A DNA stretch of 49,500 nucleotides from Deinococcus actinosclerus (GTDB lineage: Bacteria > Deinococcota > Deinococci > Deinococcales > Deinococcaceae). Position 1 is the stretch's first letter; the number at the start of each line of letters is the position of its first letter. A program made the position numbers and the translations under genes. Positions 30,897 through 43,177 of the stretch are shown piece by piece. The DNA is taken from the NCBI RefSeq assembly GCF_001507665.1, contig NZ_CP013910.1, positions 22,501-72,000 on the forward strand, given 5' to 3'. The notes under the pieces were generated by a model. The model was not told the origin of the DNA. It saw nothing but the letters and a program-made list of their open reading frames with translations, and did not search any database.

Positions 30897-31880
30897 ATGA
30901 CCCGCCGCCCCGCAGTGCTGCTGGCCCTGATCGCGGGGCTGGTGGTGTCCGGCACGGTCGGGTACCGCGTGCTGGAGGGCTGGTCGTGGCTGGACTGCCT
31001 GTTCATGACGGCCATGACCCTGACGACCGTGGGCTACGGCACGCCGGGCGACCTGCACACGGACGGCAAGGTGTTCAGCGTGGTGCTCATGCTGGTCGGA
31101 ATCGGCCTGATGCTGTACCTGCTGACGCTGCTGGCCGAGACGATGCTGCGCACCGTGACCGACCCGGGCGCGGCGCGGCGCCGGCGGGAGAGGAGAATCA
31201 TGAGCCTGAAAGATCACACGATCGTGTGCGGGTACGGGCAGGTGGGCGAGGCGGTCAGCGTGGCGCTGCGGGGCGCGCGGCGCGAGGTGGTCGTGGTCGA
31301 TCACCGCCCGGAGCACCTGGAGTGGGCGCAGACGCTGGGCCTGCACACCCTGGTCGGGGACGCGACCGACGAGGACGTGCTGCGCCGCGCGGGGATCGAG
31401 CGGGCGGCGTCGCTGGTCACGGTGATCAACAGTGACCCCAGCAACCTGTACGTGGTGCTGTCTGCCAAGGGCCTGAACCCGGGCGTGCGGGTGATCGCGC
31501 GGGCGAGTGACGAGTCGGCGGCCCGCAAGATGCGCCGCGCCGGGGCGGACGAGGTCGTGAATCCGTACCAGCTGAGCGGGAACCGCATCGCGGCGATGAT
31601 GCTCGCGCCGCGCCTGAGCCGCCTGCTGAGCGGGGACGTGGTCAGCGAGCACTTCACGATCCGCGAGCTGAGCGTGCCACCCGCCCTGGTGGGCCGCACG
31701 GTGGCGGACCTGGGCCGCGAGACGGGCGCGCTGGTCGTGGCGATCTGGCGCGACGGGCAGCCGCTGCGCAGCCGCGCCGAGGACGTCCTGCGCGCCGGGG
31801 ACGCCGTGCTGGTGGCGGGCGCGGCTGCCGAGGTGGAGGCGGTGGAGGCCGCCCCGGCGGGCGGAGTGCAGCCCGCATGA
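30897..31880 (+). CDS. Potassium channel with RCK (TrkA-N) domain
   Basis: A 327-aa ion channel. Residues 1-90 hold two membrane helices around the selectivity filter TTVGYG. Residues ~105-225 form a TrkA-N/RCK Rossmann domain (HTIVCGYGQVGEAVSVAL, VVVVDHRPEHLEW, LVGDATDEDVLRRAGI), and the C-terminal ~80 residues form a TrkA-C domain. This matches the MthK type, gated by nucleotide or cation binding. ATG 30897 is six bases after TACACT (30885-30890). An internal ATG before the RCK domain (IMSLKDH) could yield free RCK subunits, as in MthK; this is conjecture. Confidence 0.9.
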   Translation: MTRRPAVLLALIAGLVVSGTVGYRVLEGWSWLDCLFMTAMTLTTVGYGTPGDLHTDGKVFSVVLMLVGIGLMLYLLTLLAETMLRTVTDPGAARRRRERRIMSLKDHTIVCGYGQVGEAVSVALRGARREVVVVDHRPEHLEWAQTLGLHTLVGDATDEDVLRRAGIERAASLVTVINSDPSNLYVVLSAKGLNPGVRVIARASDESAARKMRRAGADEVVNPYQLSGNRIAAMMLAPRLSRLLSGDVVSEHFTIRELSVPPALVGRTVADLGRETGALVVAIWRDGQPLRSRAEDVLRAGDAVLVAGAAAEVEAVEAAPAGGVQPA

Positions 31881-31917
31881 CGTTTGCGGGGCAGCGCGCA
31901 GGTGTACGGTGCCCCGC

Positions 31918-32583
31918 ATGACCCAGCCGACCCACTCGACCCAGCAGGCCACCGTGTCCACCGAGCTGTACTTCGACTTCCTGTGCCCCTACGCGTGGCG
32001 TGGCGTGGAACTCGCCGCCGTCCTGAAAGAGGGGGGCGAGGCCTTCACCCTGCGGCACTACTCGCTGGTCGAGGGCAACCACGCCGAGAACGCCAAGGAA
32101 CTGACGTGGCGCGTGACCGAGCAGCCGCTGGACGAGGGCAGCGCGTACCAGCAGGGCAGCCTGCGGGCCTTCCTGGCGTCCCACGCGGCGGCCCTGCAGG
32201 GCGAGGCGGCGCACTGGGCGTTCACGCTGGCCCTCTTCCGCGCCCACCACGAACGCAAGGAACCCCTGACTGATGACACCATCCAGGCGGCGGCGCAGGA
32301 GGCTGGCCTGGACCTGAACGCCTTCACGCAGGCGCTGACCGAAGAGGCGACCCGCCGCGCCGAGCTGCGCGCTGAACTGGACGCCGCGCGCGAGGTCGGG
32401 GTGTTCGGCACGCCCACCTACGTCCTCCCGACCGGCGAGGCCGCCTACTACCGCTTCGAGACCCTCACCCGCGAGCCCGCCCAGGCGCGCGAGTGGTGGA
32501 CGCTCTACCGCACCGTGCTGACCAGCGAGGCAGGGATCGGCACGATCAAACGCGCGAAGAACCGCCCGCCCCGCCGCGCCTGA
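31918..32583 (+). CDS. DsbA-family (FrnE/HCCA isomerase-like) protein
   Basis: A 221-aa thioredoxin-fold protein related to FrnE and 2-hydroxychromene-2-carboxylate isomerases (ELYFDFLCPYAWRGVELAA at the start, VFGTPTYVLPTGEAAYYRFETL near the end with the cis-Pro). The CxxC pair is reduced to CPYA, one cysteine, so a full dithiol oxidoreductase role is unlikely. It has no signal peptide, so it is cytoplasmic. ATG 31918 is seven bases after TACGGT (31905-31910); the in-frame GTG at 31909 overlaps that hexamer and is rejected. Confidence 0.82.
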   Translation: MTQPTHSTQQATVSTELYFDFLCPYAWRGVELAAVLKEGGEAFTLRHYSLVEGNHAENAKELTWRVTEQPLDEGSAYQQGSLRAFLASHAAALQGEAAHWAFTLALFRAHHERKEPLTDDTIQAAAQEAGLDLNAFTQALTEEATRRAELRAELDAAREVGVFGTPTYVLPTGEAAYYRFETLTREPAQAREWWTLYRTVLTSEAGIGTIKRAKNRPPRRA

Positions 32584-32680
32584 GCGCCACGCCGTCCGGG
32601 GTGCGAGCAGCGGGGAACGGTGACCGGACGCCCAAGGGCCTCCCCACCCGGCGCGCGCGGCGGCGGCCTACGCTCGGGGC

Positions 32681-33562
32681 ATGACCCTGGCCGTGCCGAC
32701 CGCGCTGAGCGGCCCCTCGCCGATCCTCGACCTCGCGGGCGTGACGCTGGAGGTCAATCACCTGGGGCGCGCCGTGCGGTTCTACGGGCAGGTGCTGGGC
32801 CTGCCGCTGCATCACCTGGACGAGCCGCGGCGCGTCGCCCGGCTGGGCGTGAACGCCGCGCAGTCCCTGACGCTGTGGGAACCCGTGACGCGCCAGCCGA
32901 ACGAGCCGTGGCTGGCCCCGCTGCGGGCGCGCGGCGCGGGTCACCTGCACCTCGCGTTTCAGGTCAGGCCCGAGGACCTGCCGCGCTGCCGCACCCTGCT
33001 CGGCACGCACGGCCTGCCCTGGCAGGAGATCGACCTGGGCACCCCGGACGACCCGGACCCCACGCTGTACTTCTTCGATCCGTTCGGGCACGGGCTGGAG
33101 CTGCGCGGCGTGAACCGCCACGACCCGCGCCAGCCGCTCTGCCCGGCGCCAGACCACCCGCTGACGCCCGACACGCACACCCTGCCGGTCATCGGCCTGC
33201 GCGAGGCGGCCCTGGCGTTCAGCGATTACGCCGCCATGAAGGCCCGGCTGCCGCGCGCGTACGGTTTCGCGTTCGCCAAGGAGCAGGAGGACCGGGATTT
33301 CGCGCAGTTCACGCTGGGCCCCTGGCCGGAACCCGACGGGAACGGCACCCCGCACCGCTGGCTGTACGCCTGGGACGCCCAGGTGGGCCTGGCCGACATG
33401 CTGGGCGGCGATCACGCGCTGCTGGAGTTCTACGCGGACGTGCCCGCCGTGGCGGCGCGCGTGCAGGCCGAGGGGCTGCCCTGCGTGGCGGACGCCGGGC
33501 GGCTCGCGGCGCGCGACCCGGACGGGCACGTGTTCGTGTTCCGCCCCGCGCCGGGCCGCTAG
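32681..33562 (+). CDS. Two-domain VOC (glyoxalase/extradiol fold) protein
   Basis: A 293-aa VOC-superfamily protein. Module one (residues ~16-140) has VTLEVNHLGRAVRFYGQVLGLPL, GHLHLAFQV and FFDPFGHGLELRG, with metal-ligand candidates in NHL, HLHLA and E of ELRG. The second half (~175-290) repeats the fold with YAWDAQVGLADMLGG, LLEFYADVP and DPDGHVFVFRP but fewer ligands. A dioxygenase, isomerase or lyase function cannot be chosen from the sequence. ATG 32681 lies six bases after TACGCT (32669-32674). Confidence 0.75.
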   Translation: MTLAVPTALSGPSPILDLAGVTLEVNHLGRAVRFYGQVLGLPLHHLDEPRRVARLGVNAAQSLTLWEPVTRQPNEPWLAPLRARGAGHLHLAFQVRPEDLPRCRTLLGTHGLPWQEIDLGTPDDPDPTLYFFDPFGHGLELRGVNRHDPRQPLCPAPDHPLTPDTHTLPVIGLREAALAFSDYAAMKARLPRAYGFAFAKEQEDRDFAQFTLGPWPEPDGNGTPHRWLYAWDAQVGLADMLGGDHALLEFYADVPAVAARVQAEGLPCVADAGRLAARDPDGHVFVFRPAPGR

Positions 33563-33563
33563 G

Positions 33564-34676
33564 TCAGCGGGTCAGGCCGCTGCGGCGGTCCATGTACGCC
33601 GCGTACGCCGGGTCGAAGCTGCGCAGCAGCACCGCCATCACGCCGTGCTCGTCGATCTGCACGCCCTGGAAGCGGAAGCCCGCGCGCAACTTCGGGAGGA
33701 TGACGGCGGTGTTCGTCAGGTGATGGTGGCTGCGCACCAGATCGAAGCTCCCGGCACGCAGGGCGTCCAGTGCGACCGGCAGCAGGTGGGTGTACACCCC
33801 CTTGCCCCGGTGGGCGGGCAGCAGCGCGGTGTTCACCATGTACGCCGTGCGGTCGTCCCAGGCGCGCGACAGCTGCCACCCGGCCACCTGCCCGGCGTGC
33901 GCGATCAGCCAGGCCCAGCGGGGCGTGTCCGGCCGGGCCCGGCGCGCGGCGTGCGGCCACGCCCACGAGTCCGTCTCGTACGCGGCGGCCTCCAGCTGCC
34001 CGTAAACGGCGTGGAACGTCTGCGGCGTGACGCGGTGCAGACTGTACCCGCCGCCCAGATCCACGCCCGCCTCGGCGTCTGCCGGGAGGGGCAGGTCGGG
34101 CGCGTCGGCCAGGGTCGGCGCTGGCGTGTCCGGGAGGCCCAGCCGCCGCGCCGCCTCGCCTGATGGCGCGCGCAGGCCGCTGCGGACGTGCATCGCCTGC
34201 CCGTACGTCCCGTCCAGGCTGAGGGTCAGTGCGGCATTCACCCCGCCCTCGTAGGCGTTCAGGCCCTGCAGGTGGAATCCGGCGCGGAGCTTCGGGATGA
34301 TCACGGCGTTGTTCGTCGCGCGGTGGTGGCTCTTGACCAGCGTGAACCCCGCCGCGCGGAAGGTCGCCAGCAGGTGCGGCAGCAGCCGCGAGTACACCCC
34401 GCGCCCCTGGCGCTCGGGCAGCAGGCCCGTGTCGGCCATGTACGCGGTCCGTTCGTCCAGCGCGTGCGCGTGGTGCCAGCCGATCAGGTCCGCGCCGTGG
34501 TACACGCCACAGTGCCACGAGTCGCCGGGTGGCGGGGCCGGGCGGACCGGCGGATCGAACGCGAACAGCGAATTCCCACCGAAGATCCGGTCCTCCAGCC
34601 GCGCACACGCCGCCCGGTACTCCTCCAGCGAGATCGGGCGGGCCGAGTACCCGCCGCCCAGGTCAAGGTCGGTCAC
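33564..34676 (-). CDS. Tandem GNAT acetyltransferase
   Basis: A 370-aa protein with two GNAT domains. The halves repeat a distinctive pattern: LPERQGRGVYSRLLP with HHRATNNAVIIPKLRAGF in the first, LPAHRGKGVYTHLLP with HHHLTNTAVILPKLRAGF in the second. The RGxG-type acetyl-CoA site is intact in both halves (QGRGVY, RGKGVY). The duplication probably arose within this gene. Substrate unknown. The start is GTG 34676, with CAGAGT (minus; plus 34683-34688) six bases upstream; it lies 22 nt after the zinc-ribbon gene stop. Confidence 0.82.
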   Translation of the reverse strand: MTDLDLGGGYSARPISLEEYRAACARLEDRIFGGNSLFAFDPPVRPAPPPGDSWHCGVYHGADLIGWHHAHALDERTAYMADTGLLPERQGRGVYSRLLPHLLATFRAAGFTLVKSHHRATNNAVIIPKLRAGFHLQGLNAYEGGVNAALTLSLDGTYGQAMHVRSGLRAPSGEAARRLGLPDTPAPTLADAPDLPLPADAEAGVDLGGGYSLHRVTPQTFHAVYGQLEAAAYETDSWAWPHAARRARPDTPRWAWLIAHAGQVAGWQLSRAWDDRTAYMVNTALLPAHRGKGVYTHLLPVALDALRAGSFDLVRSHHHLTNTAVILPKLRAGFRFQGVQIDEHGVMAVLLRSFDPAYAAYMDRRSGLTR

Positions 34677-34698
34677 GCCGTCACTCTGGCACGGGTAT

Positions 34699-35082
34699 TC
34701 AGCGGGCGCGGCTCATGTACAGGTTGTACAGCGCGCCCTGCCAGTCCGCGTTTCCCTGGAGGGCGTAGTGGACGTCCTCCAGCGGCACCTGGCGGCCCTG
34801 GGCGTCCGCGAAGCGTTCGGCGTCCAGCGGACGCAGGCCCAGCGCCTGCCCGATCAGGGTCAGCAGGCGCGGCTCATCCAGCAGGGCACGGAAGCTCCCG
34901 AACGACACCTGCCGCCCGCTGCCCGGCGCGACACTGCCCCTATAGCGGGGTCGGGCCGCGCCGCAGGCCGGGCAGGGCCCCAGCAGGCCCAGCTGCTGCT
35001 CGTACACCAGCCAGCGGTGCCCGCACGCGGGGCACGCCACGGTGCAACTCGGCTGATCCCCGGGCAGCGGCCGGAACGGCAC
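34699..35082 (-). CDS. Zinc-ribbon protein of unknown function
   Basis: A 127-aa protein. The N-terminal part has CPACGHRW and, 18 residues on, CPACGAAR, a classical four-cysteine zinc ribbon; the C-terminal ~70 residues are helical (FRALLDEPRLLTLIGQALGL, EDVHYALQGNADWQGALYNLYM). It starts at GTG 35082, only 3 nt after the agmatine deiminase stop, so the two are cotranslated. It may interact with nucleic acid or be an accessory protein; function is not known. Confidence 0.7.
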   Translation of the reverse strand: MPFRPLPGDQPSCTVACPACGHRWLVYEQQLGLLGPCPACGAARPRYRGSVAPGSGRQVSFGSFRALLDEPRLLTLIGQALGLRPLDAERFADAQGRQVPLEDVHYALQGNADWQGALYNLYMSRAR

Positions 35083-35085
35083 GCC

Positions 35086-36156
<1,071 letters not shown>

Positions 36157-36174
36157 GGGGGTCATTAAAACAGA

Positions 36175-36202
36175 CCCGGCCTCCCTGAAACGGAAGGCCG
36201 GG
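36175..36202 (-). terminator. glnS terminator overlapping the aguA promoter region
   Basis: CCCGGCCT at 36175-36182 pairs with AGGCCGGG at 36195-36202 (8 bp, 12-nt loop), followed on the minus strand by a T-rich run (36165-36174). It is 20 nt past the glnS stop. The T-rich tail forms the -10 hexamer proposed for aguA, so one short stretch serves both. Confidence 0.7.
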
Positions 36203-36222
36203 AACACCGGATGTGGTGCGGC

Positions 36223-38652
<2,430 letters not shown>

Positions 38653-38705
38653 GCCGCCCAGCATAGCGGGGGTAGGGACGGGGGCGCCCGAGCCCGACAA
38701 CAGTT

Positions 38706-38737
38706 CACGCCCCCGGAGACACGGTTCCGGGGGCGTG
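38706..38737 (-). terminator. Hairpin terminator after the small membrane protein
   Basis: CACGCCCCCGGA at 38706-38717 pairs perfectly with TCCGGGGGCGTG at 38726-38737 (12 bp, 8-nt loop), 14 nt past the stop of the minus-strand gene 38751-39224 and upstream of the glnS promoter. Confidence 0.75.
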
Positions 38738-38750
38738 GGCAGATCCGGGC

Positions 38751-39224
38751 CTACAGCGTGACGTGGTACGTGACGACGGCGGGCACTAGAAAGAGCGCGC
38801 CCATGATGAACGACAGCGCCAGGTTGTGCTCCTCGCGCATCTCGCGCCGGATGTAGCGCAGCACGCCCTCACCCTGGCGGCGGGCCAGCGTGCCGAACAC
38901 CGCCAGGACGCCCAGCGTGAACAGCAGCAGCGTCACGATGACCGCCACCGCCAGCCACGTGAACGCCTCGGTCCAGGTGCCGCCGTCGGGGACGGGACTG
39001 GCGATGGTGCGGCTCAGGAGCAGGCTGAAGCCCAGCGACACCCAGAAGAACACCGCGCCGATCGCGGCTGTCTGGTGCTCCTCGATCTCGGTGATCAGTT
39101 CCCGCACCCGCACGCCCAGCACCGCGCGGATGAACAGCAGGCTGATCAGCAGCGTCGGCAGCCACACGGCGAGGTTCCAGCCCAGCTCGGTCACCAGGGT
39201 CGTCAGCAGGTCGGTGGGGGTCAT
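38751..39224 (-). CDS. DUF350-like small membrane protein
   Basis: A 157-aa protein with four predicted membrane helices ([87 protein letters not shown]). The repeat-like [11 protein letters not shown] and [13 protein letters not shown] pattern is similar to DUF350 (YjfL) proteins, whose role is unclear. The assignment is by pattern only. ATG 39224 has both GGAGGT (plus 39226-39231) and a TATAAC hexamer (plus 39233-39238) upstream. Confidence 0.65.
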   Translation of the reverse strand: MTPTDLLTTLVTELGWNLAVWLPTLLISLLFIRAVLGVRVRELITEIEEHQTAAIGAVFFWVSLGFSLLLSRTIASPVPDGGTWTEAFTWLAVAVIVTLLLFTLGVLAVFGTLARRQGEGVLRYIRREMREEHNLALSFIMGALFLVPAVVTYHVTL

Positions 39225-39319
39225 GACCTCCAGTTATACAGGGAGCGCCCCCACAGGCCGGGTCGGAATGTCGCGCTGGCTCGCAGTGCCCCGCGCGCCG
39301 CCCCGGTACCCTGCGCGGC

Positions 39320-40075
39320 ATGACCCCACCCACGTTCACGCTGCGGCACGTGACCGACCCCAGCGACCCGGCCATCGCCGCGTTCGGCCGCGTGCAGGAG
39401 GCCAGCTACTACGCGCCGGACATGCTGATTCCCCCGGAGGTCTTCGGGCACCTCATCACCCGCCGCACCCCGGAGCGGGAGGACCGCCTGCTCGTCGCGC
39501 AGACCCCGGAAGGCGAGGTGATGGGCGGCACCCTGTACGCCCTGCTGCCCCTGCCCGGCGGGCTGCGCGGGGCGGGCTTCAACTCGTTCATGGCTGTCAG
39601 CCGCGCCGCGCGCGGCCTGGGCGTGGGCCGCGCCCTGCACGGCGAGACCCTGCGCGTCATCCGCGAGGCGGGGCTGGCGGGCATGTTCGCCGACAGCGTC
39701 CACCCCGACCGCCAGAGTGGGGCGGACCGCGCTGCCGAGGCCGCGACCGGCATGGATCCTGCTGGGCGGCGCGCCGCGCTGCACGCCCTGGGCCTGCGCA
39801 CCGTGGACCTTCCCTACTGGCAGCCGGTGGGCGGCCCGGACGGCGGTCCCCTCACCGACCTGGACCTGCTGTTCCAGCCCGCCCGTCCCGCCCGGACTGT
39901 GCCGCTGGCCCTCGTGACCGGCATCCTCCGCGCCTACTGGAGCGGCTGGCTGGGCGAGGAGCGCGCCCGCGCCGAAGCGCAGGCCCTCGCCGACCGCGCC
40001 GGACCCACAGAAGACGTGCGGCTCCTCCCCGGCACGAGCACGGCCACATGGTGGAGTGAAGGTCAGGAGGTCTGA
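39320..40075 (+). CDS. GNAT family acetyltransferase
   Basis: A 251-aa GNAT protein. The acetyl-CoA site is [22 protein letters not shown] (RGxGxG/A type), preceded by the central strand [11 protein letters not shown]. The C-terminal ~90 residues ([26 protein letters not shown] onward) are not part of the minimal GNAT fold and may shape the substrate site. Substrate unknown. ATG 39320 lies seven bases after TACCCT (39307-39312). Confidence 0.8.
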   Translation: MTPPTFTLRHVTDPSDPAIAAFGRVQEASYYAPDMLIPPEVFGHLITRRTPEREDRLLVAQTPEGEVMGGTLYALLPLPGGLRGAGFNSFMAVSRAARGLGVGRALHGETLRVIREAGLAGMFADSVHPDRQSGADRAAEAATGMDPAGRRAALHALGLRTVDLPYWQPVGGPDGGPLTDLDLLFQPARPARTVPLALVTGILRAYWSGWLGEERARAEAQALADRAGPTEDVRLLPGTSTATWWSEGQEV

Positions 40076-40131
40076 AGGTCGCAGAGGCTGAGGGTGGATG
40101 CCGGTCCCTGAGGCCCTGCGACGTTCAGACC
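40069..40131. terminator. Long inverted repeat overlapping the GNAT stop codon
   Basis: GGTCTGAAGGTCGCAG at 40069-40084 and CTGCGACGTTCAGACC at 40116-40131 match as a 16-bp stem with one mismatch; the 31-nt loop can fold further. It sits between convergent genes (GNAT plus, TPR protein minus) and can act as a bidirectional terminator. The TGA stop of the GNAT gene (40073-40075) is inside the left arm. Confidence 0.6.
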
Positions 40132-40141
40132 CTCAGACGTT

Positions 40142-40828
40142 CTACGGCTTCAGTCCGTCCAGCACGCGCCTGGCCTGTGCCTGGATGTCACGGTCCAGGG
40201 GGGTGCGGGCGTCCAGCGTGACGGCGCGGGTCAGGGTGGCGCGGGCCTGCGGATCGTGGATGAGACTCAGGGCGATGCCCGCGTGGACCTGCACGAACAG
40301 AGTGTCGGGGGCGCGGCGGGCGGCGGCGGTGGCCAGGGTCCGGGCGCGCTCCTGGTTGCCGCCGCTGAAGATCCCGGCTTTGGCCCAGGCGCCGGCGTGC
40401 CATTCGGCCAGCACCGCCTGGATGTCGGCGCGGTCCGGCGCGAGGTTCAGGGCGCGGTCCAGGGCGGCGCGGGCCTGCTGCGCGGTGTTCAGCGCGCCCA
40501 GGGTGTATCCGGCAGCGCGGGCCTGGAGGCCCAGGGCGCTGCCGAGGGCGAGCTGCGCGTCGGGGTCGCCGGGGCGGGCGGCGGTGGCCTGCCGGGCGGC
40601 CTGCGCGGCGCGGGCCGCCCAGTCGCGGCCCCCGGCGCGGTACTCGGTCATGGCAGCGGCGGCGCGGCTGGCGGTCACGGCGTCCCCGCCCGCCTGGGCG
40701 CGGGCGTACACCTGCGCGTAGTCGCCGCCGTCCAGCGGGTCCGGGGCAGGCTGGGCGTGGGCGGCGCCCAGCTGAAGGGGGCCCAGCAGGAGCAGGAGGG
40801 TAGTGGGGAACAGGGGGCCGCGCTTCAC
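40142..40828 (-). CDS. Exported TPR-like protein
   Basis: A 228-aa protein with a signal peptide (LFPTTLLLLLGPLQLGAAHA) followed by helical pairs with tetratricopeptide spacing (WAARAAQAARQATAARPGDPDAQLALGSALG, QQARAALDRALNLAPDRADIQAVLAEWHAGAW, RARTLATAAARRAPDTLFVQVHAGIAL). TPR domains mediate protein interactions; the partner is unknown. The start is GTG 40828, with TAGCCT (minus; plus 40836-40841) seven bases upstream. Confidence 0.78.
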   Translation of the reverse strand: MKRGPLFPTTLLLLLGPLQLGAAHAQPAPDPLDGGDYAQVYARAQAGGDAVTASRAAAAMTEYRAGGRDWAARAAQAARQATAARPGDPDAQLALGSALGLQARAAGYTLGALNTAQQARAALDRALNLAPDRADIQAVLAEWHAGAWAKAGIFSGGNQERARTLATAAARRAPDTLFVQVHAGIALSLIHDPQARATLTRAVTLDARTPLDRDIQAQARRVLDGLKP

Positions 40829-40905
40829 GGGTCCCAGGCTAGCGGCTGGGCGTGAAGCGCGGCTGATGAGGAACCCGGATGGAGCGGTCAGCAGCGTCCG
40901 GTCTC

Positions 40906-41364
40906 TCAGGCGGCGGGCTGCTCGGTGGGGGTGGCCTCGGCGTCGGGGGCGCGGCGGGTGCGGCTGGGGCGCTCGCCGGTGTCGACGGGGGCCGTGATGC
41001 GGGTCAGGGTGGCGTCGAAGGCGCGCAGGGCGTCGCTGCTTTCGAGTTCGGTGACGGCGCGGGCATTCAGCGCGGCGAGTTCCTCGCGGGTGACGGCGTA
41101 CTCGGGCGCCTCGTGGCCCTTGAGGCTGTGCAGGACGCGGTAGGCGGTGGGCGCCTGGATGGTGGCGCCCTTGCTGGTGGTGATGACGGGGTCGGTGTGC
41201 ATGTCGGCGCCGATCAGGGTGATGCTCTCGGGGCTGATGAGGGTGACGCGGTCGCCGCGTTCTTCCATGTGCGCGGCGAGTTGCAGCAGGCCGCGCAGGT
41301 CGAGCATCTGGTGGAAGAGGTCGAGGTGGGCCAGCATGGCTCCGGCTTTTTTCAGGGTGTCCAT
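40906..41364 (-). CDS. Orphan protein with operator-like promoter
   Basis: A 152-aa protein I do not recognise. It begins MDTLKKAGAMLAHLDLFHQML, followed by a strand-rich region (RVTLISPESITLIGADMHTDPVITTSKG) and a helical part (VTREELAALNARAVTELE); the last ~25 residues are a charged, Pro/Ala-rich tail. No signal peptide or membrane segment. ATG 41364 is seven bases after AATAAT, with a perfect TTGACA 16 nt further up, and an inverted repeat fills the spacer. The strong promoter and dyad suggest a regulated gene; the longer frame from 41373 is less likely. Confidence 0.7.
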   Translation of the reverse strand: MDTLKKAGAMLAHLDLFHQMLDLRGLLQLAAHMEERGDRVTLISPESITLIGADMHTDPVITTSKGATIQAPTAYRVLHSLKGHEAPEYAVTREELAALNARAVTELESSDALRAFDATLTRITAPVDTGERPSRTRRAPDAEATPTEQPAA

Positions 41365-41371
41365 AGTTCGC

Positions 41372-41399
41372 ATTATTCTGTTAAAAGCAGAATTGTCAA
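41372..41399 (-). promoter_or_regulatory. Strong sigma-70-type promoter with inverted repeat in the spacer
   Basis: Read on the minus strand: TTGACA (plus 41394-41399), 16-nt spacer, AATAAT (plus 41372-41377), then seven bases to ATG 41364. The dyad ATTCTG-N7-CAGAAT (plus 41375-41380 and 41388-41393) lies across the spacer and the upstream edge of the -10, an ideal place for a repressor. Confidence 0.75.
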
Positions 41400-41419
41400 G
41401 TGATATTACGACAATATGA

Positions 41420-41445
41420 AGGTCGGGGTTAGCGCGCCCCGACCT
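41420..41445 (-). terminator. Hairpin terminator after the protease gene
   Basis: AGGTCGGGG at 41420-41428 pairs with CCCCGACCT at 41437-41445 (9 bp, 8-nt loop), 15 nt past the stop of the protease gene on the minus strand. Confidence 0.7.
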
Positions 41446-41460
41446 CCTCTGCTTCGCTGC

Positions 41461-42630
41461 TCAGTTGCTCAACTTGCTTCGGCCCACCAGGGTGAGCTTC
41501 ACCTCCAGCGGCTTACCGTCCCGCAGCACGCTCAGGGTCACGGTGTCGCCCGGCTGGTAGGCGCGCACCGCGTACTGGAACTCCGCGAAATTCACGATCC
41601 GCTTGCCGTTCACGGCCGTCACGATGTCCCCGGAGACCCGCTGCGAATCGCCGTTCAGCACCAGCGGTTTCAGCCCGGCCTGCGCCGCCGGACTGCCGCG
41701 CGACACGCTCGTGAAGAACGCCCCGGGGGTCTCGCCCAGTTTCAGCAGTTTCGTCAGTTCCTGAAAGCCCGCGCTGGGCAGGTAGAACAGGCCCGAGAAC
41801 ACGCCGTCCAGCCCGATGCCGATCACGGGCGCGTCGCGCTTCTCGCCGCGTTTCAGGGCGGCCACGCGCGCATCGGTGGTCGTCACGGGCACCGCGTACG
41901 AACGCGGCTGGTTGCCCGGCGTCATGCGGATGTAGCTCACGATGCCGGTCACCTCACCTTTGACGTTCACGACCGGGCCGCCACTGTCGCCCGGGATCAG
42001 CGGGGCGTTCATCTCCAGCGTGCCGGGCGGGAAGTCCGCGCGGCCCGGGTCGCTGTCCAGGCCCAGCAGCCGCCCGGTCTTGGGCGTCAGGAACGCCCCG
42101 CCGCCGTTGCCGATCGCCAGCGCGGTCTCGCCCACGGCGGGGCGCGCGGCGGCCAGCGGCAGGAACGGCGTTCCCCTGGGCACGTTCACGCGCAGCAGGG
42201 CGAGGTCGTCCTGGTCGTTGTACCCGATCACCTGCGCCGGGTAGCGGGTCTTGTTCAGCAGCTGCACGCTCAGGTCCGGTGCGCCCCGGATGACGTGGTA
42301 CGCGGTGAGGATCAGGCCGTCCGCGCTGATCAGCACGCCGGAGCCCAGGCCGTCCGGGTCGTCGCACTGGGTGGCGCGGCACTGCTCCACGCGCACGGTG
42401 GCGGGGCGCACCCGGCTGACCAGCGCCTGGAGCGCGGCCTGCTCGGCGGCGCTCAGGGGCGCGGCGCTCCTGACCCGGCGCTCCTGCGGGGTGGCGGGCG
42501 TCGTCGTGGGCGTCGCGGTGGGCGCTGGTGTCGTCTGGGCCTCCGCCGGAGACGCCGCGAGCAGCGCGGTGAGCAGCGGGGCCAACAGGGCAGGGCGGGC
42601 GAGGACGCCCGGCGCGCGCTTGAGGTTCAT
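41461..42630 (-). CDS. Trypsin-like serine protease with PDZ domain (HtrA-like)
   Basis: A 389-aa exported protease of the S1C type. A signal peptide ([21 protein letters not shown]) is followed by a Thr/Pro-rich spacer to ~50. The catalytic triad is H112 (TAYHVI), D142 (DDLALLRV) and S216 (PGDSGGPVV). The C-terminal ~110 residues form a PDZ-like domain ([24 protein letters not shown]). Likely role: quality control in the periplasm or cell wall. CAGAAT (minus; plus 42636-42641) lies five bases before ATG 42630; the upstream start at 42681 lacks support. Confidence 0.92.
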   Translation of the reverse strand: MNLKRAPGVLARPALLAPLLTALLAASPAEAQTTPAPTATPTTTPATPQERRVRSAAPLSAAEQAALQALVSRVRPATVRVEQCRATQCDDPDGLGSGVLISADGLILTAYHVIRGAPDLSVQLLNKTRYPAQVIGYNDQDDLALLRVNVPRGTPFLPLAAARPAVGETALAIGNGGGAFLTPKTGRLLGLDSDPGRADFPPGTLEMNAPLIPGDSGGPVVNVKGEVTGIVSYIRMTPGNQPRSYAVPVTTTDARVAALKRGEKRDAPVIGIGLDGVFSGLFYLPSAGFQELTKLLKLGETPGAFFTSVSRGSPAAQAGLKPLVLNGDSQRVSGDIVTAVNGKRIVNFAEFQYAVRAYQPGDTVTLSVLRDGKPLEVKLTLVGRSKLSN

Positions 42631-42718
42631 GGGCCATTCTGCGCGCGGGGCCTGTGGGGCGGCTGTGGCGCAACTCTCCATTTGAACATCCGGCCAGTTC
42701 GGGCGTTACAGTCCGGGC

Positions 42719-43165
42719 ATGACCGACCCCGGCCCCCCCCGCGTGTTCGTGTACGGCACCCTGCTCCCCGGCGAACGCAACGCGCATGTCGCCGCGCGGG
42801 GCTTCACGGCGCGGCCCGCCACGATGCGCGGCTTCACCCTGCATCACCTGCATCCCGAGGGCTACCCGGCCCTGCGCCCCGGCCCGGCGGACGCGGCGGT
42901 GCGCGGCGCGGTCCTGACCTACGACCCCCAGGCGTGGGAGGCGGCCCTGCCCGGCCTGGACCACCTGGAGGGCCTGCACGACACGCCGCCCCTGTACACC
43001 CGCCGGCTCGCGTCCCTGCAGGTGGATGGGGGAGAGGCCCTCACCGCCTGGGTCTACGTGTATGCCCGCGCGGACCGCCTGCGGGCGCCGGGCGCGAGCG
43101 TGGTGCCCACCGGCGACTGGCGGGACGTGCCGGACCGCGACCAGCCCGGTGAGGACGGCCGGTAA
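42719..43165 (+). CDS. Gamma-glutamylcyclotransferase-like (AIG2/GGCT fold) protein
   Basis: A 148-aa protein with the GGCT/AIG2 fold. The N-terminal motif [13 protein letters not shown] (substrate loop YGTL) and catalytic glutamate E84 in LDHLEGLHD are present, as is LTAWVYVY. Members cleave gamma-glutamylamines or release 5-oxoproline; the exact substrate is unresolved. TACAGT (42707-42712) lies six bases before ATG 42719. Confidence 0.88.
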   Translation: MTDPGPPRVFVYGTLLPGERNAHVAARGFTARPATMRGFTLHHLHPEGYPALRPGPADAAVRGAVLTYDPQAWEAALPGLDHLEGLHDTPPLYTRRLASLQVDGGEALTAWVYVYARADRLRAPGASVVPTGDWRDVPDRDQPGEDGR

Positions 43166-43177
43166 CATAGAAAGAAC

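Noticed and set aside
41364..41400. Radiation/desiccation response motif upstream of the orphan gene
   Set aside because: The dyad present (ATTCTG-N7-CAGAAT) does not match the 17-bp palindrome consensus as I remember it.
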